Positions 46,697 through 56,633 are shown, counted from the first letter of the stretch. The stretch is DNA of 64,000 bases from Cyanocohniella sp. LLY (GCA_022241785.1 JAKOMP010000012.1:33116-97115), one strand, 5' to 3'. The notes: generated by a model from the letters alone, not told the origin. Program-made: numbers and translations.

Positions 46697-47188
46697 ATGG
46701 CTTCCACATATTCCTTTGACATTGTAAGTGACTTTGATCGACAAGAATTGGTGAATACTGTCGATCAAGTTGTCCGAGATATTAAAGGTCGCTATGACCT
46801 CAAAGATACTCAAAGTACTGTTGAGTTGAGTGAACAAAGTATTACCGTTAACACTGACAGCGAGTTTACCTTAGATTCTATTCACAACATTCTCCGAGAA
46901 AAAGCCGCCAAGCGTAACCTCTCTCAGAAAATTTTTGAGTTTGGCAAAGTTGAATCAGCTAGCGGTAACCGTGTCCGTCAAGAAATCACACTCAAAAAAG
47001 GCATCAGTCAGGAAATTGCTAAACAAATTTCCAAATTGATTCGTGACGAATTTAAAAAAGTACAAGCCTCGATTCAAGGTGATGCTGTACGGGTTTCTGC
47101 TAAAGCTAAAGATGACTTACAAGATGTGATGCAGCGGGTAAAACAAGAAGACTTTCCTGTGGCTTTGCAATTTACTAATTATCGTTAA
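46697..47188 (+). CDS. yajQ: YajQ family nucleotide-binding protein
   Basis: This is a 163-residue protein of the YajQ/UPF0234 family. It begins [19 protein letters not shown] and contains [28 protein letters not shown], with two RNA-recognition-like folds. In Xanthomonas the homologue binds cyclic di-GMP and acts on transcription; the ligand in cyanobacteria is not established. ATG at 46697 follows a weaker TTG two codons upstream. Confidence 0.93.
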   Translation: MASTYSFDIVSDFDRQELVNTVDQVVRDIKGRYDLKDTQSTVELSEQSITVNTDSEFTLDSIHNILREKAAKRNLSQKIFEFGKVESASGNRVRQEITLKKGISQEIAKQISKLIRDEFKKVQASIQGDAVRVSAKAKDDLQDVMQRVKQEDFPVALQFTNYR

Positions 47189-47195
47189 ACAGCCT

Positions 47196-47227
47196 GTAGA
47201 GTGGATTTTTCCACCCTACATTATTTT
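47196..47227. terminator. Bidirectional terminator between yajQ and the GST gene
   Basis: GTAGAGTGG and CCACCCTAC form the stem with TTTT in the loop, followed by ATTATTTTTT on the plus strand. It sits eight bases after the yajQ stop and directly before the end of the convergent GST gene. Confidence 0.75.
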
Positions 47228-47782
47228 TTAACGGCCGCCAATGCTTTTTTGAAAAGCTGGACGCTCAGACATGCGCTTGATATAGTCCAACACGGCGGGG
47301 TAGGCACTCAGGTCTAGCTTGAGCATGATGGGAATGTAAGCCAAAATAGAACCTACTGCTACATCAGCCACAGTGAACTCATTACCTAGTAAAAAAGGTT
47401 GTTGCTCCAGAATTTCCTGAAGGGGAGTTAACAAGCGAGGCATTTCTCGCTCTCGATTGGCTTCTACAAAAATCCCAGGGCCGAGGGTAGCATTGCCAAA
47501 CAACGCCCACTGGGAAAATATACCCCTCTGTTCTGGTGAAAGTTGGGTTTTGCCATACTTGTCAGCAAGATACAGTAAAATTGCCCCTGATTCCCAAAGC
47601 TGGAAATCCCCATCCACGATTGCTGGTACCTTACCCATAGGATTAATTTTCAGGTATTCGGGCTGGCGGTGTTCACCAGCTTGCATATCCAGCATCACAA
47701 ATTCGTAAGGAACGGCCAATTCTTCTAAATACCATTGGACAATTGACGCTCGACTACGAGCGCCACCATAAAGTTTCAGCAT
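47228..47782 (-). CDS. Glutathione S-transferase family protein
   Basis: This is a 184-residue GST. The N-terminal thioredoxin fold opens MLKLYGGARSRASIVQWYLEE, the cis-Pro lies in GKVPAIVDGD and ESGAILLYLADK binds glutathione. A short C-terminal helical domain contains NEFTVADVAVGS, the N-capping box. It is a little shorter than plant or animal GSTs. The start ATG at 47782 lies 23 bases after the upstream gene, so the two form a likely operon. Substrate unknown. Confidence 0.92.
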   Translation of the reverse strand: MLKLYGGARSRASIVQWYLEELAVPYEFVMLDMQAGEHRQPEYLKINPMGKVPAIVDGDFQLWESGAILLYLADKYGKTQLSPEQRGIFSQWALFGNATLGPGIFVEANREREMPRLLTPLQEILEQQPFLLGNEFTVADVAVGSILAYIPIMLKLDLSAYPAVLDYIKRMSERPAFQKSIGGR

Positions 47783-47805
47783 AATTACTTACTATTTATT
47801 TAAAA

Positions 47806-48270
47806 CTAAAGGACTTTGTGAGTGTGGGAATGCTGTTTCACGTTGTCTTCTTTATTGACAACTCTGGCAGCATTTAGCACTCGCTTACGTTCAGTTGAAT
47901 ACTGAAAATCAGTGTGGGTTGTACCGAGGGGAATTAGGGATTTTGCAATTTCACGACGCTTGTAAGTACGAGCAGCAGCAAACACGCGGGAAACAAATTC
48001 TTCTCCCAACTGCGCCGAAGAGGGAAACCCATCTGGGAGCATTGGTGTATCGCCATTGAGTACAGCACCCAACGTTGTTGCATAAGCTAGCTTATATGAA
48101 GTGGGAATACCTTTGAACAGCGCTTCTAAAGCCGCAGAGGGAATTGGTTCGACAACTTCAACTTGATAAACTTCTCCGTCTTCCTTAATGAAGCAAGTTG
48201 ATAGACCTATAACTATATAATCATCAGCAGTTAGATCAGGTGCATCTTGATAAGAAATTGCTGTCGTCAT
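47806..48270 (-). CDS. Conserved hypothetical protein, 154 residues
   Basis: This is a soluble protein. The N-terminal half has LTADDYIVIGLSTCFIKEDGEV and VEVVEPIPSAALEALFKG, then an Ala/Thr-rich middle and a basic C-terminus ending in a His/Thr-rich HSHTHKVL. I do not recognise a domain. It sits directly upstream of the GST gene on the same strand, so the two may be expressed together. Confidence 0.7.
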   Translation of the reverse strand: MTTAISYQDAPDLTADDYIVIGLSTCFIKEDGEVYQVEVVEPIPSAALEALFKGIPTSYKLAYATTLGAVLNGDTPMLPDGFPSSAQLGEEFVSRVFAAARTYKRREIAKSLIPLGTTHTDFQYSTERKRVLNAARVVNKEDNVKQHSHTHKVL

Positions 48271-48725
48271 AAAAAAATTTTCTCAACATTGAAAAATTCT
48301 ACCGAATTGTACTAGAGACTAAAGAAACCTCGACACTGGCACAGCAGTAGCCACAGCAATCTCAAAGGGCTACTCACACACATTCTGGCATCACTATGCC
48401 CCTGTGTCTTCTTCTCTATCTCTCTAGAAACGGCTTGTTGGCATTCTACCAATTTGTTGCTCTCACTACTTGACTCGTCTTAAAGATTGATATTTGCTAT
48501 TTCTGGAATTCAACTTATGGGTGAAGTATTAATTACTAGGTTTAAGCATTAATTGTTTGAGGGAGGTAGAGTCTTTCCCTTGTTGGATGTATGAGCTTAA
48601 ATTCAGCGTTGGTACTTGGTATTAAGTATTAATAGACACATCAATAAGTGACACAGGGGCAAAACTACCACCACTAGGAAAACTGTAAATTGATTTCAAA
48701 GAGCAGGTAGCTCAGGCAATAAAAT
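48271..48725. other. Intergenic region, nothing recognised
   Basis: This is 455 bases between divergent genes. No open frame over 40 codons with coding character was noticed. It should carry promoters for both neighbours. Confidence 0.35.
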
Positions 48726-49445
48726 ATGACTAATTACTCATTTTTAGCTTCTGATAACCAGCAAAATAACCGTTACAAATTTGTGTCTAAGAGTACAATT
48801 GACGCTCAAAGGCATGAGACTAATGGTAGCGGTGGATCTGCTTTAGGGGACAGCTACTTACGCTCTTGCGCTTTAAATTCAGCTCAACAAGGAGATTATA
48901 CTGAGGCGATCGCCTTACTCACCGAATTGATTGATCGCCATCCGTACAATGCCGTTGATTACAACAATCGGGGATTAATTTATTTTCAAGGTGGTGCATT
49001 GCCAAAAGCTTTGTGTGATTACAACACAGCCCTGCAATTGAATCCCAAATTAGCTAGCGCTTACAACAATCGGGCAAATTACTATGCGGCTTGTGGAGAA
49101 TTAGCCGCAGCACTGGCCGACTACGAACAGGCGATTGATTTAAATCCTAGTTATGTCCGCGCACGGATTAACCGTGGCATTACCTTACGTGACTTAGAAC
49201 AATACGAAGAAGCCATTGAGACTTTTGAGGTAGCACTGCTGTTTGGTCAACTAGAAGGTCATATTTGGGCGCAACGGGGCAGAACTTACCATCTTTGGGG
49301 GGATTGGAATTGTGCGATCGCTGATTATCGTCGCGCCCTTACTCAATTGCCTTCACTAAATCACAAAAGGGATATGTCTGGTTGTCGATTACGTTTACAA
49401 CTGGAAAATTGGCTAAACAATCTGCTGAATCCTGAGGAACTTTGA
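48726..49445 (+). CDS. TPR-repeat protein
   Basis: This is a 239-residue protein. A polar 40-residue N-terminus leads into four to five TPR units from about 45 to 215 (QQGDYTEAIALLTELIDRHPYNAVDYNNRGLI, then GALPKALCDYNTALQLNPKLASAYNNRA and so on). There is no signal peptide or membrane segment. The typical Asn-Asn-Arg start of each TPR places it in the common cyanobacterial group. Partners unknown. Confidence 0.88.
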   Translation: MTNYSFLASDNQQNNRYKFVSKSTIDAQRHETNGSGGSALGDSYLRSCALNSAQQGDYTEAIALLTELIDRHPYNAVDYNNRGLIYFQGGALPKALCDYNTALQLNPKLASAYNNRANYYAACGELAAALADYEQAIDLNPSYVRARINRGITLRDLEQYEEAIETFEVALLFGQLEGHIWAQRGRTYHLWGDWNCAIADYRRALTQLPSLNHKRDMSGCRLRLQLENWLNNLLNPEEL

Positions 49446-49560
49446 TTGGTAGATGATCCCTTGGTATTTCAGGTTTTACTTTCTGCTCTTACGAATTCAC
49501 AATTAAAAATTCAAAATGATTTGTTTAAATTCTTAATTGTGAATTCAAGTATCGCTGATG

Positions 49561-49633
49561 ACTAGTACCGCTGCGCGGAAGTCAAAGTCTTAAATAATAG
49601 GCTTTTCATTGCTTGAGAATGGTGAACCAGCAC
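49561..49633 (-). repeat. ACTAGT-bounded dispersed repeat, copy C (partial, inverted)
   Basis: The sequence ACTAGTACCGCTGCGCGGAA, then TAATAGGCTTTTCATTG, matches the right half of copies A and B read in reverse. The left half is not present; unrelated sequence follows to another ACTAGT at 49791-49796. The copy is either truncated or split by an insertion. Confidence 0.7.
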
Positions 49634-49885
49634 TGCGGGAGGGTTGACCTGATCTAGGTAACTGGTGTAAAGCCTTTATAGTCATAGCCGTGCTTACCGT
49701 CAAAGACTTGCCGGAGGCATTACCCATAAACGCAAAGCGGTTGCTCGCAGAGTAGGGTTACTCTATGTATTTTTTGGAGTACTAGTAAATAATATTACCG
49801 ATATATACAACGCTTGTTATGTTGATAGAGTCTACTACTCTAGCCTCAGCGTCTCAGTTGCAAAATCTTCAACTTCATATTTCGC
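49634..49885. other. Intergenic sequence beside repeat copy C
   Basis: This is unrelated to the other ACTAGT repeats. It contains CTTGCCGGAGGCATTACCC and ends with a second ACTAGT at 49791. No gene. It may be an insertion inside copy C. Confidence 0.35.
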
Positions 49886-50296
49886 TTACGGTAATAACTC
49901 TAATACTTCCACTTCCTTGCCATCTCCATTCACGAACACGACTGGAAGTTGGTTAGGGTCAAATCGATACGCCTGCTGTTGCCTAATACTATTAGCTTGA
50001 TGGGGATCAAAGTTACGGTTAAATTCCTTTTGCAAACTATCGACACGTTCTTCCATCAGTTTGACTTCCGTGCGGACTTCTCGCAATCTGTCTTGCTGCA
50101 TCGAGTAATAAGGCACAAGTTGGATGAGGGCAGATACTGCTGCTGCTGAAATCGCCAAGTTAACCGCTATCTTTGCTGTAGTTTCCAGGGCCATCACCTG
50201 GTAAGAGCGTTGACGAAGATGCCGTTTTGGTCGAGGAATAACCCGGCGTTTTGGTATAGGTTGTAGCGGGGGTCTAGACGGTTGACTCGCGTTCAT
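49886..50296 (-). CDS. Conserved single-span membrane protein
   Basis: This is a 136-residue protein with a basic Pro/Arg-rich cytoplasmic head (1-34), one membrane span at about 41-63, a coiled coil at 67-94 (QQDRLREVRTEVKLMEERVD) and a C-terminal strand segment (LPVVFVNGDGKEVEVLEL). This bitopic plus coiled-coil layout is like the divisome proteins FtsB and FtsL, but I cannot establish homology. A known cyanobacterial family has this shape (slr1601-like). Start ATG at 50296. Confidence 0.75.
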   Translation of the reverse strand: MNASQPSRPPLQPIPKRRVIPRPKRHLRQRSYQVMALETTAKIAVNLAISAAAVSALIQLVPYYSMQQDRLREVRTEVKLMEERVDSLQKEFNRNFDPHQANSIRQQQAYRFDPNQLPVVFVNGDGKEVEVLELLP

Positions 50297-51038
50297 TATG
50301 CTAAAAGAACCTTACTGATTAAATGGCAACATCATAGAAAGCGCACTGGCGTTGACTACAGCTTGATTTAGCTGTCATGGTACTTCATTTTTCCGAAATT
50401 GTTACACGTGTGCTGAAAGTTCAAAATTAATACAGCATACGTAAGTATCTAGTGTTCAAGAGTTTCTGGCATCTAGCCATTAGTAATGCTGCGCGTAATT
50501 CGTAATTTAAAATTCCGATACTGCAAGCGTTTTCTTATTTGGGAATGGGCAATCAATCATGCCGTGCTATCTGGAAACTGCACCTGGTTTGCCAGATTAT
50601 TAGTCTTTTAGGGGATTATGTCAATTCCAGGTTGTGGTTATAGCGATGAATAGCTCCCCAAAAATTTCCCTCTTTTGGGAGATTACAATGTGACCCATTG
50701 TAATCAAAAAGTCTTTTGAATCGCCATAGTTAGTTGTATTGAAATTGCTGGCTTTTGTAGAAATATATATGACTTATGGCTTGCTGCTACTACGTTCTAG
50801 CTAATTATCATAGTGATATTTACACCAGAATTTATCATCAATAAACTCCGTAAATTTAAGAAATAAATAGTTACTAGATATACATAAATTCATGAAATAT
50901 GCAGGCGCCAACTTAATTTCTGACTATTGGTTGCGCTGGATTTTTTTATTTTGCAAACAACAACCAGGATAAGCCTGATTGTTGCTTGAGAGCAGGGCGA
51001 TGTTTAGTACGCCCCACTTTCCATGTCAGGACGTGGCG
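50297..51038. other. Long intergenic region with two adjacent hairpins
   Basis: This is a 742-base non-coding region. Two stems stand next to each other at 50654-50681 (CCCAAAA/TTTTGGG) and 50682-50704 (ATTACAATG/CATTGTAAT, perfect, five-base loop). A third stem lies at 50954-50987 (CAACAACCAGG / CCTGATTGTTG), 50 bases after psaM. I found no open frame I would call. Confidence 0.45.
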
Positions 51039-51134
51039 TTATTTGTAAAGTTCTGTTGCTAAACGCCAAGCCAGAATTCCTGGAATCAGCGCCACAGCCA
51101 GAGCAATGTACACTTGGGTGTCTGATATAGGCAT
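51039..51134 (-). CDS. psaM: Photosystem I reaction centre subunit XII (PsaM)
   Basis: This is a 31-residue single-span protein starting [19 protein letters not shown] and ending in RLATELYK. It is one of the small PSI subunits at the monomer-monomer contact of the trimer and binds carotenoid and chlorophyll with PsaI and PsaL. It is well below usual gene-finder size limits. GGAGG lies nine bases before the ATG, a strong ribosome site. It is transcribed alone, with long non-coding flanks of 742 and 158 bases. Confidence 0.97.
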   Translation of the reverse strand: MPISDTQVYIALAVALIPGILAWRLATELYK

Positions 51135-51292
51135 GGTCGGATACCTCCTAAACTCAATTCAATATTGATCAGTTCGTTTACTACTTTTCACTGTTTTGCC
51201 GAGTTTGTGGAATATCTTGTTACAAGATGCAACAAAAGCAGTGATTAACCAGTGGTCATTAGTTATTCTTCAGTAAAAAAATTTATAAAAAT

Positions 51293-52549
51293 ATGAACTT
51301 TTATTTGGGGATCGACTTCGGCACTTCTGGCGCCAGGGGCGTGGTAATTAACGATGAAGCTGACATTCAAGCAGAAATGAGGTATCCCTGGGAAACAAAG
51401 GCAGTTTTGGACTTAACAGCGGCTTGGGAGAAGGCTTTATGGACACTGCTGGGACAAATCCCTGATGAATTGAAGCTAGGAATGAAGGCGATCGCTATTA
51501 ATGGTACTTCGTCTACAGTCTTGCTGGTAGATGCAGCTGGTAAGCCTGTCGATACACCTTTACTTTACAACGATGCGCGGGGATCATTGGTGGGAGAGCA
51601 ATTGAGGAATATTGCCCCGCCGCATCATAATGTATTGAGTGCTACTTCCAGCCTGACTAAATTGCTGTGGATGATGCAACAACCGACTTTTAGTCAGGCG
51701 AGATATTTTTTGCATCAAGCCGATTGGTTGGGATTTCTCCTGCATGGGTATTTGGGGATTAGCGATTATCACAACGCTTTAAAGCTAGGTTATGACGTGG
51801 AACAGCTAAGATATCCCCAATGGCTGGAACAACTCAATATACCCATTCAGCTACCCAAAGTTTTACCTCCTGGTACTCCCGTTAGAGAATTACGTCCAGA
51901 AATTGCCACTCAGTTTAATTTGCCTGATGATTGCTTAGTATGTACGGGAACGACAGACAGTATTGCGGCTTTTTTGGCTAGTGGGGCCAAATCCCCAGGG
52001 GAAGCTGTGACATCTTTAGGTTCAACATTAGCCGTAAAATTATTGAGTCAAACTCGCGTTGAAGATGCACGATATGGTATTTACAGCCATCGCTTAGGTA
52101 ATTTGTGGTTAACTGGGGGTGCTTCTAATACTGGGGGTGCGGTGCTAAAGCAGTTTTTTAGTGATGCGGAGTTAGAAAAATTTAGTAACGAGATTGATAG
52201 TACAAAAGTTAGTCAATTAGATTATTATCCATTGTTGACGGCAGGCGATCGCTTTCCCATTAATGATCCTCATTTACCCCCAAGATTAGAACCGCGTCCA
52301 GATAACCCAGTGGAATTTTTACATGGGTTGTTAGAAAGTATTGCCCGGATAGAAGGGCAAGGGTATGAATTATTACAGCAATTGGGCGCAGATAAATTAA
52401 CTCGCGTTTATACTGCTGGCGGTGGTGCAGCGAATTTTACTTGGACTGCTATTCGTCAACGGTATTTACAAGTACCTGTGGTTGCGTCTGAAAATACAGA
52501 AGCTGCTTATGGTTCAGCACTGTTGGCGATGCGGGGGATAGGAAGATAG
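51293..52549 (+). CDS. FGGY-family carbohydrate kinase, probable D-ribulose kinase
   Basis: This is a 418-residue sugar kinase of the hexokinase/actin fold. The N-terminal phosphate loop is GIDFGTSGARG, with the phosphate-2-like loop in GTTDSIAAFLASG and TSLGSTLAVKLL, and the FGGY C-terminal segment AGGGAANFTWTAIRQRYL. It is shorter than xylulokinases. The homologues in Synechococcus elongatus and Arabidopsis (XK-1) were shown to be D-ribulose kinases, so D-ribulose is the favoured substrate. Transcribed alone. Confidence 0.85.
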   Translation: MNFYLGIDFGTSGARGVVINDEADIQAEMRYPWETKAVLDLTAAWEKALWTLLGQIPDELKLGMKAIAINGTSSTVLLVDAAGKPVDTPLLYNDARGSLVGEQLRNIAPPHHNVLSATSSLTKLLWMMQQPTFSQARYFLHQADWLGFLLHGYLGISDYHNALKLGYDVEQLRYPQWLEQLNIPIQLPKVLPPGTPVRELRPEIATQFNLPDDCLVCTGTTDSIAAFLASGAKSPGEAVTSLGSTLAVKLLSQTRVEDARYGIYSHRLGNLWLTGGASNTGGAVLKQFFSDAELEKFSNEIDSTKVSQLDYYPLLTAGDRFPINDPHLPPRLEPRPDNPVEFLHGLLESIARIEGQGYELLQQLGADKLTRVYTAGGGAANFTWTAIRQRYLQVPVVASENTEAAYGSALLAMRGIGR

Positions 52550-52880
52550 GGGAGAAATATTTTTGTAAAAGAATAGTATTCCCGCTAGTCGCTTTCTTCT
52601 CTTTACATTTTGTTTATAAATATCATCTATATCCGTATCTATCCCGGTGACAGATAAATATATCTCGGTTGATACTAGATTCATTAGATACCAGATTATC
52701 AGGTTCCAGGTTAGTTATCTGGGCAGCTATTTGGGGGTAGGTGCTTGTCATCTATCCCCTTTATTAGTATTGAAATAACGTTCGCGTAGCGTGCGCGCAG
52801 CGCATACCACAGATGCACAGAGGAGCCACTGCGGTGGATGGGTTCCCCCGGCAGAAAGCAAGTGGCGTAACGCAGAGTTT
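52550..52880. repeat. Intergenic region with dispersed repeats
   Basis: Bases 52782-52806 contain the GTTCGCGTAGCGTGCGCGCAG element that also occurs in part near 63946. Bases 52821-52868 contain GAGCCACTGCGGTGG and GCAAGTGGCG, an inverted match to sequence at 640-690. The rest is AT-rich with nothing notable. Confidence 0.55.
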
Positions 52881-52955
52881 TTAGGATAATTGGACTTGTT
52901 GCCAGGCTAGTAAAGCGGCACCATAAGCAGGTTCATTTCTGGGTATTTCATTTTT
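52881..52955 (-). pseudogene. C-terminal remnant of a sugar-kinase-like gene
   Basis: On the minus strand, the frame reads RNEPAYGAALLAWQQVQLS and then TAA at 52881-52883. The AYGAALLA signature is typical of the C-terminus of BadF/BadG-type N-acetylglucosamine kinases and of FGGY kinases. The rest of the gene is missing: upstream, the sequence goes directly into the CACAGAG repeat at 52956. Inferred to be truncated by that repeat or a linked deletion. Confidence 0.5.
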
Positions 52956-52988
52956 ACGAACCACAGAGACGCAGAGGGCACAGAGAGG
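52956..52988 (+). repeat. CACAGAG repeat, left arm beside GxxExxY gene
   Basis: The block ACGAACCACAGAG, then CGCAGAGGGCACAGAGAGG, is an inverted copy of 53395-53425. The two arms bracket the GxxExxY gene. Two GGAGTTAAGAAGAGA copies follow directly. Confidence 0.8.
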
Positions 52989-53005
52989 AGTTAAGAAGAG
53001 AGGAG

Positions 53006-53431
53006 TTAAGAAGAGAGGATAATACGTTTGATGCCGTCTTTTAGGAGAGAGACATTAAAGTTGATGAGAAGTGCTAAGGGGTAGTTAGTTATTTTAAGGT
53101 AGGAGAGGACTTGTGCTTCGTGAATAGGTGCTAAGTTCTGAACAGCTTTTAATTCCACAATGAGATAGTTGGCAATCAAAAAATCTAATCTACCTTTACC
53201 TACTTCATGTCCTTTGTAATTTACTGTTACCCACTTCTCACACTCATGAGGCATTCCACGCCTGAAAAATTCTATAATTAACGCCTCCTGATACACCTCC
53301 TCCAAAAACCCTGGCCCCAAAATCCGATGCACCTCAATGGCCGCCCCAATAACCTCTTCCGTTAGCTGATTCATCTCCTCTCTCAAATCTCTTCCCTCCG
53401 TGTCCTCTGTGCCTCTGTGGTTCGTTTCCAT
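53006..53431 (-). CDS. GxxExxY family protein
   Basis: This is a 141-residue protein of the small PD-(D/E)XK-like GxxExxY family. The name motif lies in LGPGFLEEVYQEAL. A nuclease-like core follows, with GKGRLDFLIANYLIVELKAV (Asp, then Glu-Leu-Lys), and the ending is LALLINFNVSLLKDGIKR. The conserved domain begins at MNQLTEEVIG (53374). The 19 residues before it (HRGTEDTEG and so on) are the translation of the CACAGAG repeat, so ATG 53374 is a possible alternative start. Function unknown; such genes are numerous and mobile in Nostocales. Confidence 0.82.
   Translation of the reverse strand: METNHRGTEDTEGRDLREEMNQLTEEVIGAAIEVHRILGPGFLEEVYQEALIIEFFRRGMPHECEKWVTVNYKGHEVGKGRLDFLIANYLIVELKAVQNLAPIHEAQVLSYLKITNYPLALLINFNVSLLKDGIKRIILSS
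53395..53425 (-). repeat. CACAGAG repeat, right arm inside GxxExxY gene start
   Basis: Read on the minus strand it begins ACGAACCACAGAGGCACAG, matching the left arm at 52956-52988. It overlaps the 5' end of the GxxExxY reading frame. Confidence 0.8.
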
Positions 53432-53493
53432 CAATCCCTCTCTAACCCTATGGCAAAATTTATTAAAGTCCTTCCACAGTTAATTTTCCCAGC

Positions 53494-56400
53494 ATGACCG
53501 CAACAATTTCCAATCTTCCTAGCCTCTACGAACCCTTCTCCACCGAAGCCAAGTGGCAAAAATTCTGGCAAGAAAACCAAATCTACAAAGCTGACCCCAA
53601 CCACCCCGGCGAACCCTACTGTATCGTTATTCCTCCTCCCAACGTCACCGGTAGTTTACACATGGGCCACGCCTTTGAAGGTGCCTTAATAGATACCCTC
53701 ATCCGCTACCACCGGATGAAAGGACGCAACACCTTATGGTTACCCGGAACAGACCACGCCAGTATCGCCGTCCACTCGATGCTGGAAAAGCAACTTAAGA
53801 AAGAGGGTAAAACTCGCTACGAATTAGGACGCGAACAATTTCTAGAACGCGCTTGGCAGTGGAAAGCTGATTCTGAAGGTACAATCGTTAACCAGTTAAA
53901 ACGCTTGGGTGTCTCGGTTGACTGGACACGGGAACGCTTTACTTTAGATGAAGGTTTATCAAAAGCTGTTTTAGAAGCCTTTGTGAGTCTTTACGAATCA
54001 GGCTTAATTTATCGTGGCGAATATTTAGTTAATTGGTGTCCAGCTTCTCAGTCGGCGGTGTCTGACGTGGAGGTGGATAATCAAGAAGTTGATGGTAATC
54101 TTTGGCATTTCCGTTATCCCCTCAGCGATAATTCTGGTTTTGTCGAAGTGGCGACGACTCGACCAGAAACTATGTTGGGTGATACGGCTGTGGCTGTTAA
54201 CCCCAATGATGAACGATATCAGCACTTGATTGGCAAAACTCTGACTCTGCCAATTATGCATCGGGAAATTCCCATTATTGGTGATGAGTATGTCGATCCT
54301 ACCTTCGGAACTGGTTGTGTAAAAGTGACTCCCGCCCATGACCCCAATGACTTTGAAATGGGTAAACGTCACAATCTGCCGATGATCAATATTATGAACA
54401 AAGACGGCACTCTCAACGAAAATGCGGGAGAGTTCCAAGGACAAGACCGCTTTGTGGCGAGAAAAAATGTGGTGTCTCGCTTAGAGGCTGATAATGTGTT
54501 GGTGAGGGTGGAAAATTATAAGCATACCGTTCCTTATAGCGATCGCGGTAAAGTACCCGTTGAGCCACTACTGTCTACTCAGTGGTTTGTCAAAATTCGC
54601 CCGATGGCTGATCAAACTTTAGAATTTCTCGATAATCAAAATTCACCAGAGTTTGTCCCCCAACGCTGGACTAAGGTTTATCGTGATTGGTTAGTTAAGT
54701 TGAAAGATTGGTGTATTTCTCGCCAATTATGGTGGGGTCACCAAATCCCGGCTTGGTATGCAGTCAGTGAAACAAATGGTCAAATTACTGATAACACGCC
54801 GTTTGTGGTCGCTAAATCAGCCGATGAAGCTTGGTCAAAAGCTAAATCACAATTTGGTGAAAATGTCCAGCTAGAACAAGACCCAGATGTACTAGATACT
54901 TGGTTTTCTTCTGGGTTGTGGCCGTTTTCGACTTTGGGTTGGCCAGAACAAACTCAAGATTTGGCAACTTATTACCCTAACAGTGCTTTGGTTACTGGCT
55001 TTGATATCATCTTTTTCTGGGTTGCCAGAATGACCATGATGGCAGGACATTTTACTGGCACCATGCCTTTTAAAGATGTTTACATCCACGGGTTGGTGCT
55101 GGATGAAAATGGTCAAAAAATGTCGAAGACCAAAGGTAATGGTATTGACCCATTATTATTAATCGACAAATATGGTACTGATGCCCTGCGTTATACCTTA
55201 GTTAAAGAAGTAGCCGGTGCTGGTCAAAATATCCGCTTAGAATACGATCGCAAAAAGGATGAGTCTCCATCAGTGGAAGCTTCCCGCAATTTTACCAACA
55301 AGTTGTGGAATGCAGCCCGGTTTGTGATGATGAATTTGGAAGGACAAACTCCGGCACAACTAGGTCAACCAATTGCCACAGAACTTAGCGACCGCTGGAT
55401 TCTTTCTCGGTATCATCAAGTTATTAACCAAACTACAAATTACATAGATAATTACGGTTTAGGGGAAGCAGCTAAGGGTCTGTATGAGTTTATTTGGGGT
55501 GATTTTTGCGACTGGTATATTGAACTGGTAAAATCCCGGTTGCAAACAGATGCTGACCCCGCATCTCGCAAGGTTGCTCAACAAATTCTCGCCTCCGTGC
55601 TGGAAGGGATTTTAAAATTACTGCATCCTTTTATGCCCCATATCACTGAGGAAATTTGGCAAACTCTCACCCAACAGCCAGCCGATTCTCAGCAAAGTTT
55701 ATCTTTACAACCTTATCCAGAAGCGGATCATAACCTAATTAATCCCACATTGGAAGCACAGTTTGAACTGTTAATTGGCACTATCCGTACAATTCGTAAT
55801 TTACGCGCTGAAGCAGATATTAAGCCAGGGGCAAAAATTACGGCGAATTTAGAAACGGGTAATCCCCAGGAAAAGCAAATCCTCTCGGCGGGACAATCTT
55901 ATATTCAAGACTTGGCTAAGGTGGAGAATTTAACTATTACTGGCGTTGGTGCAGTATCTCCAAAAGTAGAAATCAGCCAAACAGTGATTGAGAAAAAACC
56001 TCAGCGGGGTTTGAAAACCATTGGCTGGATAATTGTCGGGTTAGTCTTCGCCAGAATAGGTTTAGCTGCGGGGTATGCGATTAATGACATTCCCATTGTG
56101 GGTACTTTCTTTGAAATAGTTGGTTTGGGTTATGTAACATGGTTTGTGTCCCAAAATGTATTTAAACCCCAGGTAAGAAGTAAGTTCTGGGCCAAGTTAT
56201 TCCAGACAACTACAGATAACGAACAGCCACAAACACAATTACAACAGCCACAAACGCGAGAAAATGTTATCGCTGGGGTTGTGGGTACTGTCCAAGTGGT
56301 AATTCCCTTAAGTGGCGATGTAGTAGATATTGCCACCTTGCGGGCCAAGCTGGAAAAAAGCCTCAACAAAGCCGAAACTGAAGCCAACTCTTTGAGTGCA

Positions 56401-56526
56401 AGGTTAAGCAATGCCAAATTTGTAGATAAAGCCCCAGCCGATGTGGTACAGGGTGCTAGGGATGCTTTAGCCGAGGCTACCAAACAAGCAGAAATTTTAC
56501 GCGATCGCTTGCGTACTTTGGCGTAA
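53494..56526 (+). CDS. valS: Valyl-tRNA synthetase with CAAD membrane domain
   Basis: This is a 1010-residue class I synthetase. The HIGH motif is HMGH at 56-59 ([13 protein letters not shown]), and KMSKS is KMSKT at 542-546. The editing domain contains [15 protein letters not shown]. Between the anticodon-binding domain and the C-terminal coiled coil (about 945-1010), a CAAD segment with two membrane spans (about 844-886, [20 protein letters not shown]...) is inserted. CAAD is known to anchor ValRS to thylakoids in Anabaena without loss of activity. Transcribed alone. Confidence 0.97.
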   Translation: MTATISNLPSLYEPFSTEAKWQKFWQENQIYKADPNHPGEPYCIVIPPPNVTGSLHMGHAFEGALIDTLIRYHRMKGRNTLWLPGTDHASIAVHSMLEKQLKKEGKTRYELGREQFLERAWQWKADSEGTIVNQLKRLGVSVDWTRERFTLDEGLSKAVLEAFVSLYESGLIYRGEYLVNWCPASQSAVSDVEVDNQEVDGNLWHFRYPLSDNSGFVEVATTRPETMLGDTAVAVNPNDERYQHLIGKTLTLPIMHREIPIIGDEYVDPTFGTGCVKVTPAHDPNDFEMGKRHNLPMINIMNKDGTLNENAGEFQGQDRFVARKNVVSRLEADNVLVRVENYKHTVPYSDRGKVPVEPLLSTQWFVKIRPMADQTLEFLDNQNSPEFVPQRWTKVYRDWLVKLKDWCISRQLWWGHQIPAWYAVSETNGQITDNTPFVVAKSADEAWSKAKSQFGENVQLEQDPDVLDTWFSSGLWPFSTLGWPEQTQDLATYYPNSALVTGFDIIFFWVARMTMMAGHFTGTMPFKDVYIHGLVLDENGQKMSKTKGNGIDPLLLIDKYGTDALRYTLVKEVAGAGQNIRLEYDRKKDESPSVEASRNFTNKLWNAARFVMMNLEGQTPAQLGQPIATELSDRWILSRYHQVINQTTNYIDNYGLGEAAKGLYEFIWGDFCDWYIELVKSRLQTDADPASRKVAQQILASVLEGILKLLHPFMPHITEEIWQTLTQQPADSQQSLSLQPYPEADHNLINPTLEAQFELLIGTIRTIRNLRAEADIKPGAKITANLETGNPQEKQILSAGQSYIQDLAKVENLTITGVGAVSPKVEISQTVIEKKPQRGLKTIGWIIVGLVFARIGLAAGYAINDIPIVGTFFEIVGLGYVTWFVSQNVFKPQVRSKFWAKLFQTTTDNEQPQTQLQQPQTRENVIAGVVGTVQVVIPLSGDVVDIATLRAKLEKSLNKAETEANSLSARLSNAKFVDKAPADVVQGARDALAEATKQAEILRDRLRTLA

Positions 56527-56534
56527 CTCCAATG

Positions 56535-56565
56535 GATAATGGTTGAGTTGTACTTAACCATTATC
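56535..56565 (+). terminator. Terminator-like hairpin after valS
   Basis: GATAATGGTT and AACCATTATC pair perfectly over ten bases with an eleven-base loop, starting nine bases after the valS stop. The following T-run is weak (TTGACAAGTTTCT), so it may protect the 3' end rather than terminate. Confidence 0.6.
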
Positions 56566-56633
56566 TTGACAAGTTTCTCAAAAAACTCAACTGAACAAAT
56601 ATTTGGGAAATTTAAAATCTAAAATATAAAGTC

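Noticed and set aside
50954..50987. Hairpin downstream of psaM as a Rho-independent terminator
   Set aside because: On the minus strand the stem is followed by A-rich, not T-rich, sequence.
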